Source: Neocallimastix lanati (nom. inval.)
Lineage: Eukaryota; Neocallimastigomycota; Neocallimastigomycetes; Neocallimastigales; Neocallimastigaceae
Direction: 5' to 3'
Length of the DNA stretch: 64,000 nt
Assembly (NCBI GenBank): GCA_016946835.1
Contig: JACVTC010000101.1
Coordinates: 623,693-687,692, forward strand
The notes under the pieces are model-generated. The model was given only the letters and a program-made list of their open reading frames with translations, had not been told where the DNA came from and did not search any database. Every line of letters begins with the position of its first letter. The first letter of the stretch is position 1. Shown here one piece after another: positions 11,914 through 25,119 of the stretch. Made by a program: the position numbers and the translations under genes.

Positions 11914-13008
11914 ACCTATTCTTTCCTTTTCTTTTTTTTTTTATCTTTTTAAACATTTAGAAGGAATAAATTTCTTTATTTTTTTTTTTTTTTTTGAATT
12001 TTTTTTTTAATATTTAGAAGGAAATAAATTTCTTTATTTTTTTTTTTTTTTATCTTTTTAAACATTTAGAAGGAAATAAATTTCTTTATTTTTTTTGAAT
12101 TTTTTATCTTTTTAAACATTTAGAAGGAATAAATTTCTTTATTTTTTTTTTTTTTGAATTTTTTTTTTTAATATTTAGAAGGAAATAAATTTCTTTATTT
12201 TTTTTTTTTTTTTTTTTATCTTTTTAAACCTTTAGAAGGAAACAAATTTCTTTATTTTTTTTTTTTATCTTTTTAAACATTTAGAAGGAAATAAATTTCT
12301 TTATTTTTTTTTTTTGAATTTTTTTTTTAATATTTAGAAGGAAATAAATTTCTTTATTTTTTTTTTTTTTGAATTTTTTTTTTAATATTTAGAAGGAATA
12401 AATTTCTTTATTTTTTTTTTTTTTTTATCTTTTTAAACCTTTAGAAGGAATAAATTTCTTTATTTTTTTTTTTTGAATTTTTTTTTATAGCGTTGGTCCA
12501 TGAGTATAGGTCTAACCAACCACCTACCACCACAGCAAAAAAAAAAAAAAAATAAAAAATAAAAAAATAAAAAAAATAAAAATTAAAAATAAAAAATAAA
12601 ATAAAAAAAAAAATGAAAAAAACCAACCTTTGGTGGTGGTCAAAAAGATGTTCCATAACAGCGGCGGCGGAGAGGACACATACACACGCACCCTCTGGGG
12701 TGAAATATATATATATATATTTTTTTATTCTAGGATGAATAACAACGAAAATTACAAATTGAAAAAAAAAAAAATGAAAAAAAAAAAAAGAAACTAATAT
12801 AAACTAAAATATTAACAATTAAGAAATATAAATATAAAAAATAAAAAAAATATATATAGAAAAATTAAACAAAAAAAAAAAAAATGAATACAAAAAAATT
12901 AAAAAAAAAAAAAAAAAAACATGGAAAAATTTAAATAATATAAAAAAAAAAAAAATGAATACAAAAAAATTAAAATTATATAAAGTTTAATAATTTATCA
13001 GTGAACTG

Positions 13009-13043
<35 letters not shown>

Positions 13044-13485
13044 TTTGTATTTTAGTAATGTGAATGAATAACGTCTCTCTTTTTTTTTTTTTTTTTTAAA
13101 TTTTTTTTTTTAAATATTTTTTTTTTATTATTTATTTTTGTATCTTTTTGAGTAGTTGATTTTTTTTTAATTTGATGAATAAAATCTTTAATTCGTAAAT
13201 TAAATGAATGTAAATAATTTTTTTTTTGTAAAGTCATCCTCTATAAATCAACTAAAATTGAAAAAAAAAAAAAAAAGGTAAAAAATAAAATGTTTGTATA
13301 GTGAAAGCCTATAAAAAAAAAAAAAGATTTCCATTCGTTAAAATAAAGTCTTTAAACACAAGCTTTGGAGTAGAGTGAATCAATCAATCTCTTTTTAACA
13401 TTTTCATTTTATAATAGCTACCTACATGAGAGTTTTAAATAAATATCACATAGAAAAAATACATATATAAAAAATAAATGCTACT

Positions 13486-13517
<32 letters not shown>

Positions 13518-13740
13518 TTACAATAGATTCATTACAATGATAAAAAATGTAGAAACTAACATGAGTATTTTTAATTTATAGAACATCAATGTTAACTACA
13601 AAACCAGTTTAAAAAAAACAATATAAAACCATAAGGTTCACTTTCAACAATCATCCAGTATTCCAAATTACTCTTTTCTTCCTACTAGAAGCCATTTATA
13701 GAAAGGAAAACCATCGATATCATTATCAGAATTGCAAAAA
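10800..13740 (-). pseudogene. Minus-strand protein-like islands separated by poly(T): decayed or unresolved gene
   Basis: Several short stretches have higher GC and read as plausible protein on the minus strand, separated by poly(T) runs or simple repeats. In minus-strand order: about 13736-13625 (SDNDIDGFPFYKWLLVGRK, then a +1 shift and EYWMIVESEPYGFIL); about 13437-13324 (SHVGSYYKMKMLKRD, an in-frame TGA, then IHSTPKLVFKDFILTNG); 13240-13052 (Lys-rich); 12656-12490 (starts MEHLFDHHQRLV); about 11849-11795 (GHNVDVPNENHKRVSS); 11643-11546 (starts MESQLFLKKLPNLHL); 11165-11115 (EWILKSLNTPAKVVKR); and 11096-11024 (KKPGTHYKVLMADRVFDRY). I do not recognise a family. I could not assign consistent splice sites. 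This may be one broken gene, several, or a gene damaged by homopolymer assembly errors. Confidence 0.3.
11941..12490. repeat. Ten-copy minisatellite, about 54-bp period
   Basis: Ten copies share the core TTTAGAAGGAATAAATTTC (the other form has AAATAAA). Cores begin near 11957, 12016, 12066, 12118, 12175, 12232, 12280, 12335, 12388 and 12441. They are joined by two alternating linkers, TATCTTTTTAAAC and GAATTTTTTTTTAATA, with T-runs of variable length. It lies between the minus-strand islands. Confidence 0.85.
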
Positions 13741-14993
13741 AAAAAAAAAAAACTCTCAATAGATATTATATTCCAATAGATAGATCGATAAATATACCTT
13801 TAAAAAAAAATTTTTTTTTTATTTCATTTTTTTTTTTTGTTATTATTTATTTATTTATTTATTTATTTATCTATTTATTTATCTATTTATTTATTTATTT
13901 TTTGCTTTAATTTTATCCAATTGCTCAATACATTCAAATAAAAATTTAAAAATACAAATAAAAATAAAAATTTTGATAGTAATGTTAGATATATATCTTA
14001 CTTATTTGTTTAATTATTAAATAAATATATTTACTTTAAAAGTGACAAAAGATAAACAAATTATTTTTTTTTTTATTTTATTAATAAACAAATTATTTTT
14101 TTTTTTTTTTTTTTTTATTTTATTAATAATAGTTTTATTTATTAATTTATTTCTTGATCCCTTTTTTTATATTTATTTATTTATTTTTTATATTTAAATA
14201 ATTTAATGACCTAATTTTTTTTTTCCTCTAAAGTAATAAAGGGATATATTGTTTTATATTGTTTTTTCTTTTTCTTTTCTTTTTTTTTTTCATATAATGT
14301 ATATAATTATCAAAACTATAAAAAAAAAAAAAAAAGAAAGAAAGAAAAAAAAAAAGTAAATAATAATAGGTTATTTTATTATCAAAAAAAAAAAGTATAT
14401 GTATTAATTTAAAAAAAAAAAAATTAAAATCATTTTACTAATTTTTTTTTTTTTCTTAAAAATTGATGAGTAAAAGATAGAAAATAAAAAAATAAAAAAA
14501 AATTGCTATATACAAATTATATTACAATATATGTATAAGAATAAGAGTATATGATTTACATTTAAACTATTTCATAGTTATTATGTATATATCAATAGGG
14601 TAAAAAATATAAAATATGAATGGTTAAGTTATAATATCATCTATATATCTTTAATTTTAAATTAATAGTAATAATAGTATAGTATTCATATGAAAAATTA
14701 TAAAAAAATAAAAAATTTTTTTTTTTTTGTTTAACAATTTATGTATATATTCCATTATGATTAACGAGTTCTGTAATACTTTTTTTAAGTATATAAATAA
14801 AAATTAAAAGCATATTGTAAATAAAAATAAAAAGCAAAAATAAAAAAGTAAAAGTAAAAATAAAAAAAAATTCATTATTTAAATTTTTTTACCTTCATTT
14901 TTACTTTTACTTTTATTTCCTCTTTTTATTTTTTTTACTTTTATATTTATATATATTATTTATATATATATATATTAAATATTTTTTTTTCAT
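13741..14993. other. Low-complexity spacer downstream of the GATA gene
   Basis: It contains poly(A) and poly(T) runs, TTTA repeats near 13845-13900 and an AT-rich stretch that is probably the 3' UTR of the minus-strand GATA gene. I see no other gene. Confidence 0.5.
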
Positions 14994-15658
14994 CTAGCAA
15001 ACTTTTTCACAATTTCTTAAACTAATTAGTAAACAAGCTGCCTCAATATCTTCTTTATTTTGACCATAATAATTATTATTATTTTGATCAATAGAAGGAG
15101 AAGTCGATAATGGAGTTGGAAGAGCATTATAATTATTAAATATATTTTGATAATTATTATTATTGTTGTTACTACTATTGCTATGATGATGATGATGATG
15201 ACGGTGATGATGATTTGAATTATCACCATTTAACATAGAGGCAATGGAGACTTTTGATTGATTTCTAGTATCATTATCAGAATTCATATTTGTAAAGTCC
15301 TCCTTACCATCCATATCCATTGGTTTTACATCATCATGATTATAGTAGTGTTCAGAATTATTCTTTTGTATTAACGGAGCAGGAATCATAAGCTCATTAT
15401 TATTATTATTCGTATTTGAGGTGGCATTCATTTTGAAGTTTGGAGGAGTATTGGCTGGAGGAGATAAAGAATTACTTAGAGGTGGAGAAGCCATTGAAGA
15501 AGTCGCCATCATATTCTTTTTTATTGGTATTGGCATCGCACTAGAACCCATGGTTGGGGACATCTTAAAAGAAGGCGATAGGGTAGGAAGATACATTGAA
15601 TTACCATTGCCATTATTATCATTTTTATTGTTACTATTACCATTTCCATTACCATTTC

Positions 15659-15694
<36 letters not shown>

Positions 15695-16079
15695 ACAATG
15701 CTGGTTGTAAAGTAGGTGACATATGATTACCAGGTTTTAAGGTAGAACCAGTAGCATTTACTGGAGTTAATGCAGGAGCAATAGCTTGAGGAAAAGAGAA
15801 TGGACGCATAGAGGAATTCATCATATTTGGATTAGGGAAGATGTTCGGGTAACGTTGATTTTGAACTTTATTTTCATTATTTTGATGATTAGAACGTCTA
15901 GCAGAACGAGCTGAAGAATTAGCTAAAGAAATTGGTCTTGGTTTTTTATGATGTTTATGGTAGAGACCACAAGCATTACAAAGAACTTCCCCCTTATCAC
16001 CTCTTCTCCAGAGAGGGGAAGTTTTAGTTTGGCAGACAGTACAAATCATTTCACCACGCTGTCTCGAGCTTCTGGCCAT
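14994..16079 (-). CDS. GATA-type zinc-finger transcription factor, 361 aa
   Basis: This is a single-exon minus-strand gene starting with ATG at 16077-16079. One GATA finger lies at the extreme N-terminus: C13-x2-C16-x17-C34-x2-C37 with the family signature TSPLWRR and CNACGLYHKHH, followed by a basic tail up to about residue 70. The 17-residue loop is the type IVa form found in animals and many fungi. GATA fingers of this kind bind (A/T)GATA(A/G) in DNA, so the protein is expected in the nucleus. The remaining 290 residues are disordered-looking: Pro/Met/Asn-rich, an Asn/Gly run near residues 130-155, and a His run near 290-300. The C-terminus ends in a compact motif, EAACLLISLRNCE, that may be a short protein-interaction helix. 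The frame is intact and is the most GC-rich part of region 2. The regulated pathway cannot be told from sequence. Confidence 0.93.
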
Positions 16080-18954
16080 TTTGGTTTTCTTTTTAACGGT
16101 AACTTTTTTGTATTGAAGAATTTTGGAAAATTTAAATATTAAAAAAAATAAAAAAATTTAAGGATGGGATAAAGTTTATATAAGAAAAAAAAGTTTTTCT
16201 TTTTTTTTATTTTTTTTTTTACTTTTTTTCTTTAAAAAGGTTTTTAAAGTCTAATTTGAAAAATAGTAAATTTTTAATGTTTTTTTTTTTCTTTGTTATA
16301 TTTATTTTATTATTTCTATTGGTTTCTTTTTTCCATAAAATAAAATAAAATAAAAAAAATTGAAAAAAATTGAAAAAAATTTTTTTTAATTAATTAATAA
16401 ATGTTTTCAAAGATATTCCTTTGTATTGATTTTTGACACAAACTTTTTTTTTTTATTAGATAACTATTGAATAAAAAAAAATTTAAATTATTTTAACTTT
16501 TATTGAAAATTTTTTTTTATTATTATTTTTTTGTCTGTTTTATTGATATGAAAAAAAAAAAAAAAATTATTGAAAAAATTTTATTGTAGTTATTGTTTTA
16601 TTTGAAAAAAAAAATTATATATATTTATATATATTTGCATATATCACATAAAAATAAAATTTATTGAACTTTTTTATAATAATTATTTTTTATCTGCTTT
16701 GTATAAAGATTTTTTTTTATGTATTTACTGAATAAAATAGATATTTCTTTTTTTTTTTTTATTATTTATTAATATTAAAAATTGTCCATATAATAAATTT
16801 TTTGAGAATAATAACTTGTTTAACAATATTAACCAAAAATATAAAAAAAATTATTGAATAATAGCCTTTTATTATAACTGTTATTATTTGAGAAGTATCG
16901 AATAGTTTATAATAGCTTTTAATAATAATATATTTACAAATATTAAAAAAAAATAAAAATAAAAAATAAAAAATAAAATAAACTATATATATATTTTTAT
17001 TGTTTTCAAAATAATATTTCTTTTTTGCTTTTTTTTTTTATATAAAATAAAAAAATTTATTATATACAGAAGAAGTACTTTATTAATAGTTTTTAAAAAA
17101 ATAATTAATATCAAAACTTTTTTTTTTATAAATCTTTATAAAAATTTTAAAATAAAAAAAGAAAAAAAAAAAAAAAAAAAAAAAAGAAAAAAGAAGAGAA
17201 AATCAAATTGTTTAAATACTCTTTTCAAAAATTAAAAATGTATTAAAAAAGATTTTAAAAATAAAAAAAAAATATAAATAAAATAATAAATTTATAAATA
17301 ATTAAATAATTAAATAATAATTAAATAATTAAATATTTATTATTTATTTATTTATTTATTATTTATATATAAAATATATAAAATATATAAAATATATAAA
17401 TTTTGATTATTAATTTAAATTTAAATCATTTTATTGAAATGACATTAAATCATGTAGATAGAATTTATTTATATATTACAATATAATATAGATAATATAA
17501 TAATATATTATATATAATATTATAATATATTTAATATTTAAATAGAATTAAAATTTTAAAACTTTAAAATAAAAAAAATTAAAATCATCCTCAAAATTTT
17601 ATTTTTTTTTAATAATAAAAATAATTTAATAAAATCAATTGATTTATATTAAATAATATATGATACAATAATAATGTAATAATAATATGATTTTTGAGTT
17701 TATGATAAGAAAAAAAAATTAAATTGAATTCATTCTATTTAATATAGTTTAATATATATATAAATAAATTCAAACTTATGATTATAATTTATTGTAATCA
17801 ATTTAAATAATATAATGTAATATTATATATATATTATTTTATTTATAGTTTGAAAAAATTAAAAATAAAAAAAATCATAACAAAAAAGCAAATATGATAT
17901 AAATATATTGATAATATATTAACAATACTATTGTAATATATTGTTTATTAATATTGTATAAAATAAAAATGATAAATTTTAATTTATTAATTAATATATG
18001 AAACAATTCAAATGAATAATAATTAAAGTTTATTATAAAAAAAAAGGAATTTCAATTTATACCAAAAAAAAACATTTTTATTCTATATATATAAAATATT
18101 ATATATAAAATATTATATATAAATTATTATTATATATATTATTATATATATAATATTCATTATATATAAATCTTTTTATTATATATAATACTTTATGAAT
18201 AAATAATTATGAATATAATAATTATATATAAATCTTTTTTATTAAATATAAATCTTTTTTATTATATAAATATTTATATAAATAATTATGTCTATAATAA
18301 TAATTATGTATATAATAATAATTATGTATATAATAATAATTTTATAGATTATAAAATAAAAATAATAAAAAAAAAGGATATAAAATAATAAATAAAATTC
18401 AATAAAGTCTTATAAAAGATAAATATAAATAAAATGATTTATGAAGAGAATGATATTTAAAGATATAAATAAAATGATAATATAATAAAAAGTTTGTTAT
18501 TAAAGTCTTATAATAATTATAGATAATAATATTGAGTTAATTATTATTAGATATACAAATAATGTATATATAATATATGTTTTTATCTTTCATAATGTTT
18601 CATATTTATTTAATCAATAGTTCTTTTTATTATTATTACTTATTAATAAATATTTTTTTATTATTTAATATTTAATCATTACTTCTTTTTATTATCATTC
18701 AATTATTTAAATAGAAGTAAAAAAAATAAATAAATGTATAAATAAATATATATATAAATAAATAAAATATATAAATAAATATATATATAAATAAATAGAA
18801 TACATTTTAAGTGAAAAACTTTAATCAATAAATTATAAGTAAAGTTTGGAATTAAAAAAAAAAAAAGACATGGAATAATTTAAGATGTCACATTTATTAA
18901 AAATAGTATTATGCTTATATTAAAATAATTAAAAAAGTTTAAATTTAAAAAATT

Positions 18955-19765
18955 TTATTATTTATTATTTATTATTTATTATTTATTAATAAATACTCTT
19001 TTTATTATTTATTATTTATTATTTATTATTTATTATTTATTATTTATTATTTATTAATAAATACTCTTTTTATTATTTATTTATTATTATTTATTATTTA
19101 TTATTTATTATTTATTATTTATTATTTATTATTTATTATTTATTATTTATTATTTATTATTTATTATTTATTATTTATTATTTATTATTTATTATTTATT
19201 ATTTATTATTTATTATTCCATTATTTATTATTTATTATTTATTATTTATTATTTATTATTTATTATTTATTATTCCATTATTTATTATTTATTATTTATT
19301 ATTATTTATTATTTATTATTTATTATTCAATTATATAATTAATTATTTATTATTCAATTATATAATTAATTATTTATTATTCAATTATTTATTGTTTATT
19401 ACTTAATTATTTATTATTTATTATTTATTATTTATTAGTTATTATTCCATTATTTATTATTTATTATTCAATTATTTATTATTCAATTATATAATTAATT
19501 ATTTATTATTTAATTATTTATTTTTATTATTTATTATTTATTATTTATTATTTATTATTTATTATTATTTATTATTTATTATTTATTATTCAATTATATA
19601 ATTAATTATTTATTATTTAATTATATAATTAATTATTTATTATTCAATTATTTATTGTTTATTACTTAATTATTTATTATTTATTATTTATTATTTATTA
19701 ATTAATAAATGCTCTTTCTATTATTTATTATTTATTATTTATTATTAATTATTTATTATTAATTA
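18955..19765. repeat. (TTATTTA)n satellite
   Basis: About 800 bp of a 7-bp unit, TTATTTA, broken by a few variants such as CAATTATATAATTAATTA. It also holds two copies (near 18983 and 19048) of the segment TAATAAATACTCTTTTTATT that recurs in the array at 25.1-25.9 kb. Confidence 0.9.
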
Positions 19766-20414
19766 TTTGAATTTTATTAATTAGAAAATTTTTTTCGAAA
19801 ATTTTTTGGATTTAAGATGAAAAGTAAGGAAGAAAGGAAGAAGAAGAGAAAGTAATGATTAATTAAAAATAAACTGAATTAATAAAAAAGTTAAATTGAT
19901 ATAATGATTGAATATTAATTATAAATTATAAATTATAAATCATATAAGTATATTAATAATTATAAAAATATTAATAATAATAATAATAATAATATTAATA
20001 ATAATAATAATAATATTAATAATAATAATAAATTATATATTTATATATATATAGGATTCACAAACCGTCTAATTCTATTTGATACAAAAAATATTAAATA
20101 TCATTTATGATCGCAAAATGACTCTTAACCATTCAATTTTTTAATCAATTTTATTTAATCAATTACTTTTTTTTTTTTTTTTTTTTTAATTTAATATGAA
20201 ATAATTTTTAATAATATTAAAGAATTCATCATTATTTTTTTTTAACAATATTAAATATTACAATAATATATATATATATTGAATATAAATCAGTTCATTA
20301 TTTAATACAAAAATATTTTATTATTATTATTCACTAAAATTATTATTATGAATATCAAAATAATAACAATAACAATAATAAAAATTTGATTAAAATATAT
20401 TTATATTTATATAA

Positions 20415-20456
<42 letters not shown>

Positions 20457-20732
20457 TATGATTATTAATAAAATATTCAAAAAAAAAAAAAAAAAATCAA
20501 TTAATAATTTTTTTTTAATTGTTGATTTATTAAATCATTATTTATATTATTTAATATAATTTATATATATACATAAAGACCTAGTCATAAAATTAATAAA
20601 AAAACTCAAGTAAAAAAAAAAAAAAAATTAGAAATGAAAAAGAAAGAAAGAAAGAAAGAAAGAAATAAAAGAAAAGAAAAGAAAAAGAAAAAGAAAAAGA
20701 AAAAGAAAAAGAAAAAGAAAAAGAAATAATAT

Positions 20733-20789
20733 GAAGAAAATATTGCCTCAGCTTGTTTATTAATTAATCATAGAAATTGTAAAATAATA
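20733..20789 (+). pseudogene. Relic matching the C-terminal motif of the GATA protein
   Basis: One frame reads NIASACLLINHRNCKI, which parallels DIEAACLLISLRNCEK at the C-terminus of the GATA factor (9 of 16 positions identical). An in-frame TAA lies six bases upstream and an (ATA)n tract directly downstream, so it cannot be a complete gene. It lies on the strand opposite the GATA gene, about 4.7 kb away. It could be a fragment of a decayed paralogue or a small exon of an unrecognised gene. Confidence 0.35.
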
Positions 20790-21059
20790 ATAATAATAAT
20801 AATAATAATAATCTTATAGTGATGCCATGTTTCATTACAACCTCATATCATCTGAAGTCATAAATTTAAAAAAAAATAAAAATAAAAAATAAAAAATAAA
20901 GATATAAAAATTATTAAAATAAAAATAAAAAAAATAATATTTATATTATATATATGTATATTTGTATATTTGTATATTTGTATATTTTTAAATTTACTTT
21001 TAAATATTTATAAATATTTATTTATATATATATTTATTTTATCCTATTTTATTTTGTCT

Positions 21060-21209
21060 TTATTTTATTTTATTTAATATTATTTTATTAAACTTCAAAA
21101 AGGAACGCCATTTTTTCCTTTTTCTTAAACGCTGTTTTCTCTTTTCTTTTCTCTTTTTTTCTTTATCCATATAATAATTAAGGGGCTCTTTGATCAAAAT
21201 AAATACAAT
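21060..21209 (-). other. Short basic coding-like island
   Basis: The minus-strand frame is open from 21209 to a TAA at 21060-21062. It reads LIKEPLNYYMDKEKKRKEKR and continues strongly basic, with W and F residues, for about 25 more. An ATG lies at 21170. Its composition differs from the surrounding simple repeats. It could be the last exon of a small gene or a relic. I recognise no family. Confidence 0.25.
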
Positions 21210-21589
21210 CTATATTATATAATATAATATATATATTTTATAATAGATAATAGATAATATAATATATATATTATAATAAATGAATATACAATAGATAATA
21301 TAAAATCTATATTATATAATAAATGAATGTAAATTATATAAATAAATAAATAAATATAATAAAATGAATGAATGAATGTATAGTTAATTAAATAAAATAA
21401 AATGATTGATTTTTTGTTTTAGCCATAACATGAAACATGATTTTGAAATATTAAAAAAATAACAACTAAAATTTAATTTTTAATTTTTTAATTTTTTAAA
21501 TTTAAATTTAATTTTTTAATTTTAATTTTAATTTTGTCTATTTTTAATTTTGTCTATTTTTAATTCTATTTTATTTATTTATTTATTTA

Positions 21590-22135
21590 TTTTAAAAAAA
21601 AAAATTGGGAACAAAATTTAACAGATAAATAAATAAGTGAATAAATAAATAACTGAATAAATAAATAACTGAATAAATAAATAATAAATAATAAATAACT
21701 GAATAAATAAATAACTGAATAAATAAATAATAAATAATAAATAGTAAATAACTGAATAAATTATTAATAATTGAATAAATTTCACTTCCAAAAATAAATT
21801 TTTTAAATAAATTAAAAATGGAAGAATAGAATAGTAAAATATAGATCAAAAAAAAAAAATTATCAAATGATGAAAATTAATCTTCGAAAATCAAATGATT
21901 AAAAGAAAAAAAATAAATAAATAATTGAATAACTGAATAATAAATAAATAATAAATAGTAAATAAATAAATAATAAATAGTAAATAAATAAATAATAAAT
22001 AAATAAATAAATAAATAATAAATAGTAAATAAATAAATAATAAATAAATAAATAATAAATAGATAAATAAATAAATCATTAATAATAAATAAATAAATCA
22101 TTAGTAATAAATAAATAAATAAATTATTAATTATT
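21590..22135. repeat. AAATAAAT/AACTGAATAAAT array
   Basis: About 540 bp of AAATAAAT repeats, many carrying the variant AACTGAATAAATAAAT, with a short interruption near 21770-21900. The minus-strand Leu/Phe/Ile/Tyr open frames across it are repeat artefacts. Confidence 0.85.
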
Positions 22136-23174
22136 AATTATTAATTATAATGTTTATATTAATATTCATTTTTTAAACTTTAGGTTGTTCCAATTAAACA
22201 ATTATTTAAATATCCATAAAATATTTTCTCATTCTTTAAAAAATTATTATTTATTTATTTGTTTACTAAATTATTTATTTACTTATTTACTTATTAAATG
22301 ATAAGGCGTAATAATTAAATTTTTTTTATTAATATATATTATAATATTTTTATTTTACTCTATTAATTGAATGATTTTATTTTTTTTTTTCAATTATTTT
22401 AGTGGAGTGAGCTTGAAAGTTATTGAGTTTTATTGTTATTTATTTTATTATTTTTATTATTGTTATTATTATGGTCATCATTTTGTTATTTATTGTTATT
22501 ATTGTTATTATGATTATTAAATAATTATTATTATTATTATTGTTATTATTATTGTTTTTGTTATCATTTTGTTATTTATTTATTTATTGATCATTCATTT
22601 AATTGTTTTTATTTATTTTTTTTAAATATCATGAATGAACGACAATTAATTGATGAATTCTATTTCTATTAATATTTTTTTTACATTAATTTATTTATTA
22701 TTTATTATTTATACACATAAATTATCATTAATTATTTGTCTTTTCGTTCTTCCTTTCTTTTCACTTTAACTCATTTTCATTTTCAACTTTAAATTTATTT
22801 TTACTTTTACTTTTACTTTTATGTTGTTCCCTATTTTTTTAGTTTAATTTTTAACTCTTTTTTTTTTTTTTTTTTTTTTTGATTTCATGAATTTAATTTC
22901 ATTTCATTTAAATTAGTTTTGATTAGATTTGAATGGTTAGATTTTAATTCCAATTTTTTTTTTTTTACAATATATTTACATAGATTGTATTATATATTAT
23001 TATATATTACATTATATAATAATATGTAATAGATATAATATATAGTAATATATAATAATATATAATATATAATAAGATTATATGAAAGATACAAAATATA
23101 ATAATATATAATACAATATATATAAAATTCATTTTTTTATATAAATAAAATTTGAAATGTCAAAAAAAAAAAAA

Positions 23175-23303
23175 CTATTTTTTTTGTTTATTTCCATAAA
23201 AGTCAATTAAATGATTCATTAAATATTCAATAGATGATGAGTATAAATTAATAAAAGTGTGACATTGGTCCAAGTGATGATCATGACTTTCCTTATTTGG
23301 ATC
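23175..23303 (-). other. Possible terminal exon, 42 codons
   Basis: The minus-strand frame begins just after a plausible acceptor (aatag, ending at 23304) and stays open for 42 codons to a TAG at 23175-23177. It reads DPNKESHDHHLDQCHTFINL and then a helical-looking stretch ending DFYGNKQKK. It has full amino-acid diversity in a region otherwise made of simple repeats. I could not find the preceding exon and do not recognise the protein. Confidence 0.4.
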
Positions 23304-25119
23304 CTATTTAATATAAATCAATAAATAAATTGAAATCACATTTTTAATTTTTAATTTTAATTTTAATTTTATTTTTGATATCAAAACTTTATTTCTTATT
23401 AAAATTACAAAAAAATCTAAGGAACATAAATAAATAAATAAATAAATAATATATATAATAATTATAATTATAATATATAATAAATAAATATAATAAATAT
23501 ATATATAAATATATATAAATAATTATGGATTTTTATATAAAAATTAATTAAATTCATTTAAATGGAAATAATGAAATCTTTTTTTTTTTTCATGATTAAA
23601 ATATTATTATTATATTTTTATAAATAAATGTATAAATAAATAATAAATAAATAAATTGAATAGTAAATAAATATAATTAATAAATAAATAATTATTTAAT
23701 AAGTAAATTAATTCTATTTAATATCTATTTCTTTAACTTTTTTTTTTTTTTTTGTATAATTATTTTATTTTTGAAGTTTAATAATTTGCCATCGTTAATT
23801 TAGTTTTATCTATTATATATATATATAATTTTTTTTATCTCTTTAAATATAATTATTCACTTATTCATCAAAAACTATTTAATTTTAGTAACTCTTTAAT
23901 CTTTTTATTATTCCTCCCTTTATATATATGAAAGAAATACAAATAAAAATCATTAGAATGATCAAAGATAAATGAAATTTGATTTATTTTATTATTACTC
24001 AAATTTAATTTATTTATTTTCATTATATCTCCTTTCTCTAAATTGATTAATGATTTTAAAGGATTTAATCATTTTCAATAATTAATAATTTAAAAATGAT
24101 TTAATTCATTTATCTTTTAAATTATATTTATAATTTTAAATGATTTAATTCATTTATCTTTTAAATTATATTTATAATTTTATAAAAAAAAATAATAATC
24201 TTTATTTATTAATAATTTTTAAAATAATGTTCATCTTTATATATATATATTTTTACTAATATTTAAATTCTATTTTTTTTATATATATTAAAATTTTAAT
24301 ATTTATAATAATTAATTTTGATTTTGATATGATTTAATTTTTATTATATAAATTTTATAATAGCTATCTATCTATTTAGTATCTTTTTATATCATATAAG
24401 ATGTAAAACGATAACTTTTTTTTTTTTTTTTTTATTTTTTTCCTTCTAATAAATTACCTATTTAGAAATTGAAAAATTTTAAATAGAATAGCATTAAATA
24501 GAATATTGAATATATTTTTAAGTCTAATTCTTTTTTTTTTCTTTCTTTATTTTTCTTTTTTTCTTTTTTTTTTTATTCTCTTATTCTTTTTTTTCTAAGA
24601 CAACATTAAAAAATTATAACTTTTCAATATTTTAACTCAGAATTTCCAATTTTAAGGAGATGGTCATTTGAAATATATAAAAATTATAAATTAAATAATT
24701 AATAATTAAATTAGTGTGATAATAATTATTTGTAATGAATAAATAATTAAAAACTAATCAAATCTTTTAAATCTCTCTTCTCTGTAATATAATAACTCTT
24801 AATAATCTTTTTATTATCTATATTATTTATTTATTTATTCAATTATCCATTTATTTATTCAGTAATATTTATTAATATTTATTTATTTATCCATTTATTT
24901 ATTTATTTATCTATTTGTTTAATTAATTATTTATTTATTCAGTCATTTAATTTAATTTAAATTTGATCATGGTTTCAAATATTTCCATTAATTATTTTTT
25001 TTTTATTATTATTTTTATTTACTATTTACGGATTAAATTTTATTTTTATATTAATTTTCAAATTCATGACTTTTTTTTAATTTAATTTAATTTAATTATA
25101 TTAAATCTAATTTATATTA

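Noticed and set aside
15421-15726. Plus-strand frame opposite the GATA gene
   Set aside because: Shadow of the GATA coding sequence. The minus strand has a clear zinc finger and intact frame.
18955-19765. Telomeric repeat
   Set aside because: The unit TTATTTA has no G-rich strand and the array is internal, so it is an ordinary AT satellite.
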